DNA of 64,000 nucleotides. Origin: Alkalihalophilus pseudofirmus OF4. Lineage in GTDB: Bacteria; Bacillota; Bacilli; Bacillales; Bacillaceae_D. The stretch's first letter is position 1; each line of letters starts with the position of its first letter. Below are positions 43,839 through 52,636 of this stretch, piece after piece. The DNA lies in contig NC_013792.1 in NCBI RefSeq assembly GCF_000005825.2, positions 62,001 through 126,000 on the forward strand. Reading direction: 5' to 3'. The notes beneath the pieces are model-generated. The model was not told where the DNA came from, made no database searches, and saw only the letters and a list, made by a program, of their open reading frames with translations. The translations under genes and the position numbers were made by a program.

Positions 43839-43928
43839 CGCCAAAAATAAAAGGTTCTACAGGAACACCTCTAATAAATTAATTTATGTATTTGCATTAA
43901 CGAAATAAACTTGTACTTGTAAATTTAT

Positions 43929-43948
43929 TTTTCCCTAGTGCAACTTTA
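43929..43948 (-). promoter_or_regulatory. MntR-like box 2
   Basis: The minus strand reads AAAGTTGCACTAGGGAAAA, a second match to the MntR core GTTGC-N2-TA-N-G-N-AAA. It is about 113 bases upstream of the first, so the two could act together at the operon promoter. Confidence 0.5.
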
Positions 43949-44015
43949 ATACCATTATATTCACTCTATTTCTAATTTACAACCTAAATATTCTGTTTAT
44001 GATTGTCTATTTTAA

Positions 44016-44085
44016 AATAAGTCTGCAAAAAAAAGAGTCGAATCGTAGTTACTATGCGATCTGACTCTTTTTTTGCAGACTTATT
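44016..44085. repeat. 70-bp near-perfect inverted repeat
   Basis: AATAAGTCTGC-A8-GAGTC (44016-44039) is mirrored by GACTC-T7-GCAGACTTATT (44063-44085). The middle (ATCGTAGTTACTATGCGAT) can also pair. The arms match over 23 of 24 bases. It may be a strong bidirectional terminator between the mnt operon leader and the truncated gene, or a miniature mobile element. No gene lies in 43770-44262. Confidence 0.7.
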
Positions 44086-44262
44086 CTCTTTCTACTAGAA
44101 TAAACCTTGAGAATTTGATCTTTTGCTACCTGTTATAACTCCTCTTTTCCGCCGACTAGACAAGTACACTATTGAATCGTAGAAAATATTCCAGTTCAAG
44201 TAAGAAGTATGATTGGTTCCAAAATGAATAAAGTCAGCCTCAGTTTCCACTTGCAAAACTAT

Positions 44263-44787
44263 TTATATTCTATCTATAGCATCTTTTAAAGGGTGTTTAT
44301 TTATTTCTTCAGTTGTATTACTAACTCGAGTAGTTGTTTTTGATGGGCAGATTTTTTGATAATCTATATTTATAGTTGCACATTCCCCCCATGAATGGAA
44401 TACAAAAGGCCCTCCTTTGACAATAGGAACCTCTATGATAAAGGGTTCTATATAATCACCATGAGTAACCAGATCCGGTATATCAGCTTTTCCTAAACTA
44501 AGTTGTTCCAGTATATAATTAAAGTAGTTAATAGCTAAATGATAAACTAAACGTTTTAGGAGTTTAATAAATTCTTGAACATTATCTAGGTCGGTAATTT
44601 CAAACATACTATTAAGGTCATCAGTTAATAAATACAGAAATTCTCTATCTACATGATTAGCATAGTCAAGTCGCCTTTTGTATAAGCGATCTGAATATGA
44701 TTGTGAATTATCTACATCATAGATCTGATCAAAACCTTGGATTGCGTATCGCTGTATTTGGCAATTAAAAAATGTACCAAATGGCAA
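44263..44787 (-). CDS. Truncated unknown gene abutting IS21
   Basis: The 174-residue frame opens inside the IS21 end; only residues encoded left of 44759 (from about QIQRYAIQGF onward) are native. The protein is acidic with an alpha-helical middle (EFIKLLKRLVYHLAINYFNY) and shows no signal or known motif. The IS tip supplies the first codons, so the original start and promoter have been lost. It is probably nonfunctional. No family is recognised. Confidence 0.5.
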   Translation of the reverse strand: MPFGTFFNCQIQRYAIQGFDQIYDVDNSQSYSDRLYKRRLDYANHVDREFLYLLTDDLNSMFEITDLDNVQEFIKLLKRLVYHLAINYFNYILEQLSLGKADIPDLVTHGDYIEPFIIEVPIVKGGPFVFHSWGECATINIDYQKICPSKTTTRVSNTTEEINKHPLKDAIDRI

Positions 44788-44817
44788 TTAAATATGCATG
44801 CCACTTGTCACTTCAAA

Positions 44818-45537
44818 TTATTGATGCAATAAAGACTCTTTATAACGAAAACTATCTCCTTTAAAAACAAGTAAATGAGAATGGTGAATCAGGCGGTCAA
44901 TGACAGCTTCTGTTAGAATCGGGTCGCCAAAAACATGATTCCATTGACCGAATTGAAGATTGGTTGTAATCACTATACTTCGGTTTTCATAACACATAGA
45001 AATCACTTGAAATAAAAGCTCTGCTCCTTCTTTGTTTAACGGAATATAGCCGAGCTCATCAAGTATTAAAAGGTCTAGCTTTTCGATTTGTTTCATCAGC
45101 TTTGGTAGAGTGTTTTTCTGGTTTGCTTCAATTAGTTTATTAACCAAGCCTGCCACTGTATAGAACTTTACCTGGCTGCCAAATCTATGTATGGCATTTA
45201 AGGATAGTAATGTTGCCAAATAAGTCTTTCCTGTACCGACACCACCGTATAAAATAAGGTTTTCCCTCTCCTTAATAAAGTCACCATTAATGACAGCTGT
45301 ACGTTCAATTCCTTGTGGAATTTGTATATGTTCCCATTGGAAAGGAGTAGAACCTGTCTTCGGTAGCTGAGCTTGACTTAGTAATAAATTAACTTTTCTT
45401 TCTTCCCGATTTTGGACTTCCTTTTCAAAAAGCTTTAATAGGTACTCTTCATTTGTTTCTGCTTCTATTTGATTAAAATTCTCTCTAATCCAACTTAACT
45501 TTAGTCGCTTTGCGTAGGCTTGTATTTGCTCGTTCAT
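44818..45537 (-). CDS. istB: IS21 transposition helper ATPase IstB
   Basis: This 239-residue AAA+ protein has Walker A GGVGTGKTYLA (about 98-108), Walker B LLILDELGYIP and the IstB signature ITTNLQFGQWN. IstB remodels target DNA and delivers it to IstA. Its ATG overlaps the istA stop as ATGA. Length is normal for the family, so the element could be active. Confidence 0.93.
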   Translation of the reverse strand: MNEQIQAYAKRLKLSWIRENFNQIEAETNEEYLLKLFEKEVQNREERKVNLLLSQAQLPKTGSTPFQWEHIQIPQGIERTAVINGDFIKERENLILYGGVGTGKTYLATLLSLNAIHRFGSQVKFYTVAGLVNKLIEANQKNTLPKLMKQIEKLDLLILDELGYIPLNKEGAELLFQVISMCYENRSIVITTNLQFGQWNHVFGDPILTEAVIDRLIHHSHLLVFKGDSFRYKESLLHQ

Positions 45538-47033
45538 TCACTCGTACCCCCTTGAAAAAAAGCATCGTAATGAGAAAGCCCACGAGTTGCGCTAGGTACT
45601 GTTGGAACATTAAGACGAGGAGTAATCGCCTCATAAGATGTACCTTGATTTAGTAGAGAATAGAAACAATGCTTGATTTGATCCGCACTAGGATGACCAT
45701 GTGAAGAAGCTAACTCTAATGCCTCATTCAATAAAGTAAAATCATCATTTTTTAAGAGCGTAGCTAAAAGACGTAAAACTTCTTTCTGCTCTTCTTCTGT
45801 ACAATCTCTTAAAAAGTTGGACCATTCAAGGGGAAATTGGTCATATAAACTAGAATATTTAATTGCCTTTGGACGTTTTGATAGTAAGTGTAAATATGGT
45901 TGCCAGTTCATCGACCTTCTTTTTACTCCATATAAACGAGAATGCTTTACAATAACCTGACGTTCTTCGTTCAATACAATAATAGAGTTATAGGTTACAC
46001 AAATATTTATGCGCTGCTTGGCAAATCTAGGCGACGTTGAATATTCCTTGTTATCGATGTTTATAATCCCGTATTTATCTGCCTTCACTTCCTGATAACG
46101 CACACATTCAAACTTCTTCTCAGGAAGGATAAGCCATTCCTTTTTGTCTTCCTTATATAACTCTGATTGAAGCGTTTCTTTTAAGTAGTGTGGACGATTT
46201 CGGTCTTCCTCTGCGCATTGCCAAAGTGTTTCATTAAATTGGTCGAGATCCACTATGGTGCACTCGGGTAAGAAGAAGTTATTTCGAACATATTTCACCA
46301 TTGCTTCAACGTGTCCTTTTTCATTCCCCTTCCCAGGATTACAAAATTCGTAACTGAACCCATAGTGTAAGACAAAACGTTCAAATGTATCAGTGAGTTC
46401 ACGTTCACCCTTACCTTTTATCTTTTTCACGGCGGGGGATAAGTTATCGAATCGTATCGTTGTCGGCACACCACCCATATAGTGAAACATACGTTGTAGA
46501 CCCTCTAGTAAACACTCAGTGTTTTCCGAAGGAAATACCTGAAACAGGAATGAATTACTGTACGGAAATGACATCACTAAATACGGTAGGTCTATTATCT
46601 CTGATTCATATAAGAAGGGTGCTGTACCAAAATCAACTTGTGCTGTTCCTGGTATGGATTCAAGAGGTAATGAAGCTCCTTCTATATATTCTTTTAGCTC
46701 TTTCTTCCTTCTTGAAACATAGTCACGAACTGTACGTGCAGAACCTTCGAAGCTATGAAACTTAACTAACTGCTCGTACATTCTTTTGGCAGTTCTATGA
46801 TTCTTCTTTTTCTTTTTTAAGTCTTCTCGAATCCACTTATCTAAAATAGGCTTCACTGGATCCATCACTCTAGAGCTTCTTTTCTGTGGTTTTTTTACTG
46901 GAAACTCTTCTTGATTCGCATACTTAGAAACTGTACGAGGATCCAGTTCCATCTTTCTTGCCACACTGGAATAAGTTCCACCTTTTTGATTCACTTCATG
47001 TCTGATATAATCAATTTGTGCCACTGCTAACAT
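45534..47033 (-). CDS. istA: IS21 transposase IstA
   Basis: This 499-residue DDE transposase has an N-terminal helix-turn-helix (VARKMELDPRTVSKYAN), an RNase H-like core with Asp in PGTAQVDFG, Asp in TIRFDNLSPAV and Glu in GNEKGHVEAMVKYVRNNFF, and a C-terminal beta domain. All three acidic residues are present. The frame opens at ATG 47033, but AGGAG overlaps it, so a GTG nine bases later may be used. Confidence 0.93.
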   Translation of the reverse strand: MLAVAQIDYIRHEVNQKGGTYSSVARKMELDPRTVSKYANQEEFPVKKPQKRSSRVMDPVKPILDKWIREDLKKKKKNHRTAKRMYEQLVKFHSFEGSARTVRDYVSRRKKELKEYIEGASLPLESIPGTAQVDFGTAPFLYESEIIDLPYLVMSFPYSNSFLFQVFPSENTECLLEGLQRMFHYMGGVPTTIRFDNLSPAVKKIKGKGERELTDTFERFVLHYGFSYEFCNPGKGNEKGHVEAMVKYVRNNFFLPECTIVDLDQFNETLWQCAEEDRNRPHYLKETLQSELYKEDKKEWLILPEKKFECVRYQEVKADKYGIINIDNKEYSTSPRFAKQRINICVTYNSIIVLNEERQVIVKHSRLYGVKRRSMNWQPYLHLLSKRPKAIKYSSLYDQFPLEWSNFLRDCTEEEQKEVLRLLATLLKNDDFTLLNEALELASSHGHPSADQIKHCFYSLLNQGTSYEAITPRLNVPTVPSATRGLSHYDAFFQGGTSE

Positions 47034-47112
47034 CTCCTAATAGCCTCCTGTTAAACGTTGTTGGTCCAACGAGGAGTTTAAAGTTATTATGAGAAGTTGA
47101 CAAGTGGCTTTT

Positions 47113-47151
47113 TTAATTTGTGTAGGGCCCTCCGGGCCCTACACAAATTAA
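47113..47151. repeat. Perfect 18-bp-arm GC palindrome inside IS21 leader
   Basis: TTAATTTGTGTAGGGCCC and its exact inverse complement flank TCC. It lies between the right-hand terminal repeat and istA, where outside transcription would enter the transposase gene. Related left-end sequence lacks it. It may block read-through transcription or translation into istA. Confidence 0.75.
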
Positions 47152-47202
47152 CTGCCATTTCCTACATATTTAGTTTGCCATAAACAGTTTGCTTTCATAT
47201 CA

Positions 47203-48036
47203 TTGGTTGTAGGTTTTATTCTTGTTTATTTTTTAGAAATTTCATTTGTAGACCTAGCTCCATATGGGGACTTTATTTCAGGAAGCACAATTCCCTTTTT
47301 CACAATTATAACGATCTTATATATTATTAGAACAATCAACCTTCAAAAAAAGCAAATTATTCTTCAACAAACAGAGGTAACTTTGCTTAGGGAAGAAATA
47401 GAATCTGCAAAAACTGCTTTACAGGAACAAAGTAAAACTACAAGAATGCAGCGTTTTGAAAGTACTTTCTTCACACTAATAGAAGAACTAAAAAAAACTA
47501 TTAATAATTTAGAAATTGCGAACAAGGCAAGGATTTATAAAGGAAAAAAGTGTTTAGAAATTATGCAAGAAAGGTTACATGACAAAATGGAAGCTACTGT
47601 AGAAAGTAAACTATCCGATAAGGAAAGTTTCGAGAAGGAACTAAATAACAAGTTTAAGAATTCTACTATTCTTTTTTATGGTGATATAGCTGAGAAATGT
47701 TACTTAGAGTTGGATAAGACTGATGAATATTCTTATTTTTTAAACAATGTACAACAAACCCTTATGATAATAGCCAAATATAAAGGCTTGATGGAACCGT
47801 GGGAAGAAAAATTCTATACTGAATATCTCATTCAACAAGTAGGAAATGCAGGAATGTATTTATTTACATATAACACAATTCTTAGGTTTGATTCGGACTG
47901 CTTACCAATAATTAGAGAATTAAATATTTTGGAATTTTCTAATAGATATTCAACACCGAGCCCCTCTGACTATGATTTATTTAAGACAGTCGTAGAAGAA
48001 GATCTTGACGTTACTACTAAATTTAACTTTTCATGA
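47203..48036 (+). CDS. Putative phage abortive infection protein (AbiC-like), 5' end removed by IS21
   Basis: The 277-residue frame begins at TTG 47203, but it stays open back into the IS21 end (47180), so the native start is lost. One TM near 25-45 is followed by a coiled-coil stretch (KKQIILQQTEVTLLREEIES), then RFESTFFTLIEELKK and FYTEYLIQQVGNAGMYLFTY followed by DCLPIIRELNILE. This order resembles the putative AbiC-type family (membrane helix, F-E-x-x-F-F motif, C-terminal FYxxLLRSQLS-like segment). The family assignment is from memory and moderate. A defence role is therefore possible but the gene is probably impaired. Confidence 0.55.
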   Translation: MVVGFILVYFLEISFVDLAPYGDFISGSTIPFFTIITILYIIRTINLQKKQIILQQTEVTLLREEIESAKTALQEQSKTTRMQRFESTFFTLIEELKKTINNLEIANKARIYKGKKCLEIMQERLHDKMEATVESKLSDKESFEKELNNKFKNSTILFYGDIAEKCYLELDKTDEYSYFLNNVQQTLMIIAKYKGLMEPWEEKFYTEYLIQQVGNAGMYLFTYNTILRFDSDCLPIIRELNILEFSNRYSTPSPSDYDLFKTVVEEDLDVTTKFNFS

Positions 48037-48085
48037 TAATTGGATTATACGAACAATTCGACAAAAAACGACAAGGAGGTAGCTT

Positions 48086-49192
48086 ATGTCTTCTAAACAA
48101 CATGAATACTACGAAAAAAGATTACTAGACTTAATGGATAAAATGCCCCCTTACATCATTGAATACTTGGATTCTCGCTTAGACTATCGCTCCTCACTTA
48201 CCCTATTTAACTATGCTCGTGATTATCAGGAGTTTTTGAATTGGCTGATTAGTGAAGGGATATCCGAGGCAAAAGATATAAAAGATGTGTCAGTGGAGAC
48301 CCTTGCTAACCTCTCCTTACAAGAAGCTCAAGCCTTCTTCAAAACCATGCTGCGAAGAAAATACTTGGTTTCTAAGAAGTCTGAGGAATATAAACAGGTA
48401 CAGGAAAAAACGGTTAACCGTATGAAATCAGCCCTTAGAAGTCTTTTTAAATATTTAACGGTCGAAGCCGAAGCTGAAAATCATGAACCCTACTTTCATC
48501 GGAATGTCATGCAAAAGATTCCTGTTCATAAAGTCATAGAGTCACGTAGTGAACGTGCTGCTAATATGACAAGTAAAATATTTGTAGATAACGCGGACGC
48601 TGACTTCTTACATTATGTCCAGAAGGAATATGAACAAACGCTTACGAAGGGTCAAACACGTTATTTCAAAAGAGATAAAGAGCGTGATTTTGCTATCCTT
48701 TCTTTATTTTTAGGATCAGGCATTCGCTTAAATGAGTTATCTAATCTTAAACTGGGCGATGTAGACTTTACTCAAAGGCTCATACGAGTCATACGCAAGG
48801 GAAATAAGAAAGATTCGGTGACCGTTATACCAGAAGCCTTAGAAGATTTAGAAGCTTACTTAGAGATCCGGAATGAACGGTATAACGCAGATAGTGATCC
48901 AAATGCTTATGTATTTATTACTAAAGGGAAAAATGGCTATTCCCCTCTCTCTAATCGAGCGATCCAAAAAATAATTGCTAAGTATACTGAATCCTATGAT
49001 AAGCGTATGTCGCCTCATAAACTAAGACACACGTATGCTACCAATCTTGCAGAACAAACGGGCGACATTCCGCTCGTTATGACACAACTCGGGCATAGTT
49101 CACCAGAAACTTCCCTTCTTTATATCAATACGAGTTTAGAGAAAGCGAAGAAAGCTGCTGAAGAGATGGGGAAAAGGAGAAAAAGAAAATAA
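48086..49192 (+). CDS. xerS: Tyrosine recombinase, XerS-like
   Basis: This 368-residue protein starts behind AAGGAGG. The N-terminal SAM-like DNA-binding domain (about 20-140) opens with the XerS-type motif MDKMPPYIIEYLDSRLDYRS. The catalytic domain has Arg in GSGIRLNELSNL, Lys in RKGNKKDS, HKLRHTYAT (His and Arg), LGHSSPETS and the nucleophile Tyr in LLYINTSL. XerS resolves chromosome dimers at difSL in streptococci; Bacillales XerS-like proteins also serve mobile elements. Its place beside conjugation and mercury genes suggests it integrates this element, but no att core was identified. Confidence 0.88.
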   Translation: MSSKQHEYYEKRLLDLMDKMPPYIIEYLDSRLDYRSSLTLFNYARDYQEFLNWLISEGISEAKDIKDVSVETLANLSLQEAQAFFKTMLRRKYLVSKKSEEYKQVQEKTVNRMKSALRSLFKYLTVEAEAENHEPYFHRNVMQKIPVHKVIESRSERAANMTSKIFVDNADADFLHYVQKEYEQTLTKGQTRYFKRDKERDFAILSLFLGSGIRLNELSNLKLGDVDFTQRLIRVIRKGNKKDSVTVIPEALEDLEAYLEIRNERYNADSDPNAYVFITKGKNGYSPLSNRAIQKIIAKYTESYDKRMSPHKLRHTYATNLAEQTGDIPLVMTQLGHSSPETSLLYINTSLEKAKKAAEEMGKRRKRK

Positions 49193-49259
49193 TGTTCCCC
49201 TCTCCTATCCTGTTAGAAGTTTCGTAAACAGTATAGTCAGGCAGTAATAAAAGCAAAAT

Positions 49260-49297
49260 AAATAGTAGAAGCTCAAAAATTTATGCTTCTACTATTT
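49260..49297 (+). terminator. Terminator of the recombinase gene
   Basis: AAATAGTAGAAGC pairs perfectly over 13 bp with GCTTCTACTATTT around a 12-nt loop, about 70 bases after the stop. The tail ATCATT is short. Confidence 0.55.
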
Positions 49298-49365
49298 ATC
49301 ATTACCTGATCAAAAATAAAATATACTGTTATTATTATATTACCTTTTTTGATTGGAGCTAAAAT

Positions 49366-49575
49366 ATGTTAACAGTTATTTCTTCAACTATAATTCTCGG
49401 TATCTTAGTATTAATTAATGATAGCATTTACAGAAAGTTAAAATCTAACGTACCTAATGAAAAGAAAAAGTATGAATTGAGAATTAAGCTAATTTATACA
49501 CTAGCTACCGTTCAGGTAGTCATTGTTTCTATCTTTTTATTTGGAGTAATCCCCTTAGCCTTAAAATTACTGTAA
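49366..49575 (+). CDS. Small two-helix membrane protein
   Basis: This 69-residue protein has a ribosome site (TTGGAGC, eight bases before ATG). TM helices lie at about 2-20 and 46-68, joined by a charged loop with NEKKKYELR. No family is recognised. It ends convergently with the gene at 49567-49758, overlapping by nine bases. Confidence 0.5.
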   Translation: MLTVISSTIILGILVLINDSIYRKLKSNVPNEKKKYELRIKLIYTLATVQVVIVSIFLFGVIPLALKLL

Positions 49576-49758
49576 CCTAACAGTCGGCAGCAAAGATAAA
49601 AAGGGCTTAATATCAACAGGATCTTCTTTCGTTCCGACTTTTACTGTAACCCCTAACCTTTTTTCTCCAGTGAATGGATTCGTTTCTGGTTGTGCATAAG
49701 CCAAGCCTACAATTTTGTATACTCCTGGCTTTTCAGATAAATAACGCTTTAACTCCAT
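49567..49758 (-). CDS. Small hypothetical protein of the mobile region
   Basis: 63 residues from ATG 49758 (AAGGAGAG upstream). The mixed beta-like sequence VYKIVGLAYAQPETNPFTGE followed by KRLGVTVKVG looks like a small single-domain protein. It lies beyond a strong terminator, so it has its own promoter. The function is unknown; such small proteins are frequent in conjugative elements. Confidence 0.5.
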   Translation of the reverse strand: MELKRYLSEKPGVYKIVGLAYAQPETNPFTGEKRLGVTVKVGTKEDPVDIKPFLSLLPTVRLQ

Positions 49759-49818
49759 ATTATTTCTCTCCTTCTCCCTTTTAGTTATAGTCAATTATTT
49801 TACTTAGCTACAAAAAAA

Positions 49819-49844
49819 GCCAATACCCAAGCAAGGGTATTGGC
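49819..49844 (-). terminator. Terminator of the gene pair at 49907-50721
   Basis: GCCAATACCC and GGGTATTGGC form a perfect 10-bp stem around AAGCAA, followed on the minus strand by TTTTTTTG. Confidence 0.8.
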
Positions 49845-49906
49845 GGTGCTTCCGTCCGATAGTTAAATATTTATATTACTACTCAATAGTAACACAAAAT
49901 GTACGT

Positions 49907-50192
49907 TTAAAATAAACAGATTTCTTTTTCAAGTAAACTTTGTATTCTAGCGAGGGTTCCTAGATCAGCATCTTTATTCAACTGCACTAGACTTCCGGGA
50001 GCATGACGTAGCAAGGGCTCCCCTTGTTTAGTTATTATTAACGCGTTCGTATAAAGAAGTTCAATATCTTCTAGTTGTTTATGAATGTGTTCTCCATCAA
50101 GTTTACTACTCAGACGGTCCGCACATGTTTATGATATTACTACGTAAATCATTTAGCTCCTGATCTATGAATGGATCACCAGTCCAGTCCAT
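49907..50192 (-). pseudogene. Frameshifted small gene downstream of the Cys-motif protein
   Basis: ATG 50192 overlaps the end of the upstream gene by 17 bases and opens MDWTGDPFIDQELNDLRSNI, then stops after NMCGPSE. Shifted by one frame, RLSSKLDGEHIHKQLEDIEL runs on to TKQGEPLLRHAPGSLVQLNK and stops at 49907. The two parts look like one helical protein of about 95 residues. An indel near 50115-50125 (or a sequencing error) breaks it. No family is recognised. Confidence 0.6.
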
Positions 50193-50721
50193 CTTTACCC
50201 TCCTCATGTACCCACATACTTTTTATGCTAGATACCCTCTTTTTATACATGTCCATGCCTTGCTCTAACTCTTCACCAGGTAACACAGTTAAAGGGACCC
50301 CATTCTTTTCTGCTTCAATACGAGCTAAATCTACACCTAGCTCTCTAATGGCTTCTCGTTGCCCTTGTCTTGTGTAAATTCTCGGAACCCCAGTAAATAT
50401 ATCACCTTGTAGATGTACATCACCATTGGCTGGTATAGCCCTCTCTGTCCCTCGATGTGTATAAACAAACAAAGGTACACCATTTTCGTCTTTAGGCAGC
50501 TTGCTTAAATCTTGCTGCCAATAGTCTGCTTGGGGATCATTATCATCAAAATAGTTATGTAAAGAAGGTAGAACATTGATATCCCTTACGAACCTTCCTT
50601 CATTGCTACATTTCTCTGCTGATTTTTTATCATCTAAAGTCTTATCAGTATGTAATAGAATACAATGTTTTCTAATGGCGTCAAAATTAAGGCACATAGA
50701 ACAAGATGGTCTTAGTTTCAT
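50176..50721 (-). CDS. Hypothetical protein with N-terminal Cys4 motif
   Basis: This 181-residue protein starts behind AGAGGAGAA. The N-terminus has four Cys in the pattern C-S-M-C (7-10), Cys20 and Cys38, plausibly a zinc site. The rest is mixed with no signal or TM, containing PLFVYTHRGTERAIPANGDV and PLTVLPGEELEQG. It is translationally coupled to the frameshifted gene after it. The function is not recognised; position suggests an accessory of the mobile element. Confidence 0.6.
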   Translation of the reverse strand: MKLRPSCSMCLNFDAIRKHCILLHTDKTLDDKKSAEKCSNEGRFVRDINVLPSLHNYFDDNDPQADYWQQDLSKLPKDENGVPLFVYTHRGTERAIPANGDVHLQGDIFTGVPRIYTRQGQREAIRELGVDLARIEAEKNGVPLTVLPGEELEQGMDMYKKRVSSIKSMWVHEEGKDGLDW

Positions 50722-50938
50722 CTTGATTCTCCTCTCAGGTCAATCTCAAAATAATAATTACACTGAATTTAACATGGAAAAGTAAAATTGCAATGAAATG
50801 ACAAAATTAATTATATTTCTTTGAACTCGAACCTTGAGGGAAAACAAATACATCATATTGGAAATTTTGCTTTGCTTTATCTTTGTACTGCGTAATAAAA
50901 AGAGTCACTTTCATTACCTTTTTATCCATACTAAAAAA
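50722..50938. other. Gap between merA terminator and Cys4 gene
   Basis: A 65-residue frame covering 50807-51004 exists here, but it runs through the merA terminator hairpin and overlaps the merA 3' end, so I do not call a gene. Confidence 0.5.
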
Positions 50939-50956
50939 GGCTCCCAATTGGGAACC
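50939..50956 (-). terminator. Terminator of the mer operon
   Basis: The minus strand reads GGTTCCCAATTGGGAGCC, a hairpin with one mismatch, followed by TTTTTTAG, seven bases after the merA stop. Confidence 0.8.
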
Positions 50957-50963
50957 TCTTTTA

Positions 50964-52604
50964 TCATCCTGCACAACAAGATAATTTCGATACATCTTTA
51001 TCAAAGGTAAGTGCAGCCAGCTTTAATCCTTCTGCCATTGTTAAATATGGTGCAAGGCTTTCTTTTAAATCCTCAACAGTTAAACCAAATTTAACGGCTA
51101 ATGTCGCTGCATAAATCACATCACCTGCATTTTCAGATACGATATGAACCCCAAGGACTTTTAATGTTTTCGCGTCAGCAACTAGCTTGAAAACACCTGT
51201 TGTTTCACGATTTACAATCGCTCTTGGAACGGCATCTAAAGGTAATACAGTGGTTTTTACTTCATAGCCTTTTTCTTTTGCTTGTTCCTCTGTTAAACCA
51301 ACCGTTGCAATCGATGGATTTGTAAATATCACACCAGGAACAACCGATAAATCTAATTTTTTATTTAATCCACCAATCGCATTATCCGCAACAAGTCCAC
51401 CTTCATAGGCTGCTACATAGACAAATTGAGGTCCTAATGTTACATCTCCTGCTGCATAAACCTTTTCATTACTTGTTCTAGCATAATCATTTATCAGGAT
51501 TTCTTTTCGTTTTCCGACTTCAACCCCTGCTGCACTTAAATTTAAAGAATCCGTATTTGGTTTTCTTCCTGTTGCAACAAGTAACTGCTCTGATTCCACA
51601 ACTTTTTTCTTACCATCTATTGTTACATGAACCTTTTTTAGCTTTCCGACTTGTTCTACACGCTCAAGAGTTGCCCCTTTGACAAGGTTTATACCTTGTT
51701 CAATTAACGCTTTTTCTACTGCTTCTGAAATCTCTGGGTCATACTCTTTTAAAAGTCGCTCACTTCTTTGCATAAGTGTTACTTCTGAACCTAAATTATG
51801 AAACAGTTGCCCAAGCTCCATTCCGATATATCCTGAACCGATAACCGTTAATCGCTTTGGCACCTTTCTTAATTCAAGTAGTGTTGTACTTGTTAGATAA
51901 TCCACTTCTTCAAGTCCTGAAAGCGACGGTAAAGAAGGAGAAGCCCCCGTTGCAATTAAGAAACGCTTTGCTGAAAGTTTCTTCCCGTTAACTTCAACTA
52001 TATTTTCATTAACAAACTTTGCTTCACCTTCAATTAAATCAAAGCCATATTCATCAATTAAATCAACATATTTTTGATTCCTAAGCTCACTCACTAATTT
52101 ATTTTTCTGCTTAATTAGAGGTGCTAATTCCACTTCTCCAGCTGAAGTTTGCAAACCCGTAAATGAGTTAACTTTTGCTAAATGATTGATTTCCCCAGCT
52201 CTAAGAAGTGTTTTTGATGGCACACAACCAATATTTACACATGTTCCCCCAACCGTTCCACGCTCAATCATGCCTACTTTTGCCCCGTATTCAATTGCTT
52301 TAATCGCAGCCGAAAAAGCAGCCCCACCAGAACCAATGATAAGTAAGTCATAATCTCCATCATCACCCAACACCACATTTTCTTGTGGTGAAACTTCTTC
52401 TATTTCTCCTAGTTGATATTTTGCTTCATCAATTGCCTTTTTTACAATTTCAACCCCAATATCATCGGATAATTCAAATACTGCTTCACCACGACGAAAG
52501 CTAGCTTCAATATTTCTAGCACCTATTTTTTCAAGTGCTACAGCTACATGCTCTTCACAACCCGTACAAGTCATTCCTTGAATATTTATCTTGAATTTAT
52601 TCAT
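50964..52604 (-). CDS. merA: Mercuric reductase MerA
   Basis: This 546-residue flavoenzyme has one N-terminal HMA domain ([10 protein letters not shown], Cys13 and Cys16). An FAD-binding fold ([13 protein letters not shown]) carries the redox pair in [13 protein letters not shown] (Cys122 and Cys127), followed by an NADPH-binding fold ([11 protein letters not shown]), an FAD segment (YAAGDVT) and the C-terminal Cys pair SCCAG (543-544). It reduces Hg(II) to volatile Hg(0) with NADPH in the cytosol. All catalytic cysteines are ordinary Cys codons. It is the last gene of the mer operon, with AGGAGGATG upstream and no merB (organomercurial lyase) nearby. Confidence 0.96.
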   Translation of the reverse strand: MNKFKINIQGMTCTGCEEHVAVALEKIGARNIEASFRRGEAVFELSDDIGVEIVKKAIDEAKYQLGEIEEVSPQENVVLGDDGDYDLLIIGSGGAAFSAAIKAIEYGAKVGMIERGTVGGTCVNIGCVPSKTLLRAGEINHLAKVNSFTGLQTSAGEVELAPLIKQKNKLVSELRNQKYVDLIDEYGFDLIEGEAKFVNENIVEVNGKKLSAKRFLIATGASPSLPSLSGLEEVDYLTSTTLLELRKVPKRLTVIGSGYIGMELGQLFHNLGSEVTLMQRSERLLKEYDPEISEAVEKALIEQGINLVKGATLERVEQVGKLKKVHVTIDGKKKVVESEQLLVATGRKPNTDSLNLSAAGVEVGKRKEILINDYARTSNEKVYAAGDVTLGPQFVYVAAYEGGLVADNAIGGLNKKLDLSVVPGVIFTNPSIATVGLTEEQAKEKGYEVKTTVLPLDAVPRAIVNRETTGVFKLVADAKTLKVLGVHIVSENAGDVIYAATLAVKFGLTVEDLKESLAPYLTMAEGLKLAALTFDKDVSKLSCCAG

Positions 52605-52636
52605 GTAGTCATCCTCCTGTTTTATCTTAATTTTCC

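Larger units (their letters stand above)
44759..47180 (-). mobile_element. IS21-family insertion sequence
   Basis: istA and istB lie on the minus strand with an ATGA overlap. The ends are similar in inverse orientation: TGGCAATTAAAAAATGTACC then AAATGGCAATTAA from 44759, and TGGCAAACTAAATATGTAGG then AAATGGCAGTTAA read inward from 47180. GCCACTTGTCA is a further inner repeat (44790-44800 and 47096-47106, inverted). The bases outside the ends do not form a target duplication, so a deletion or rearrangement probably followed insertion. Confidence 0.88.

Noticed and set aside
50807-51004. 65-residue frame on the minus strand
   Set aside because: It overlaps the merA end, runs through the merA terminator and has no ribosome site.
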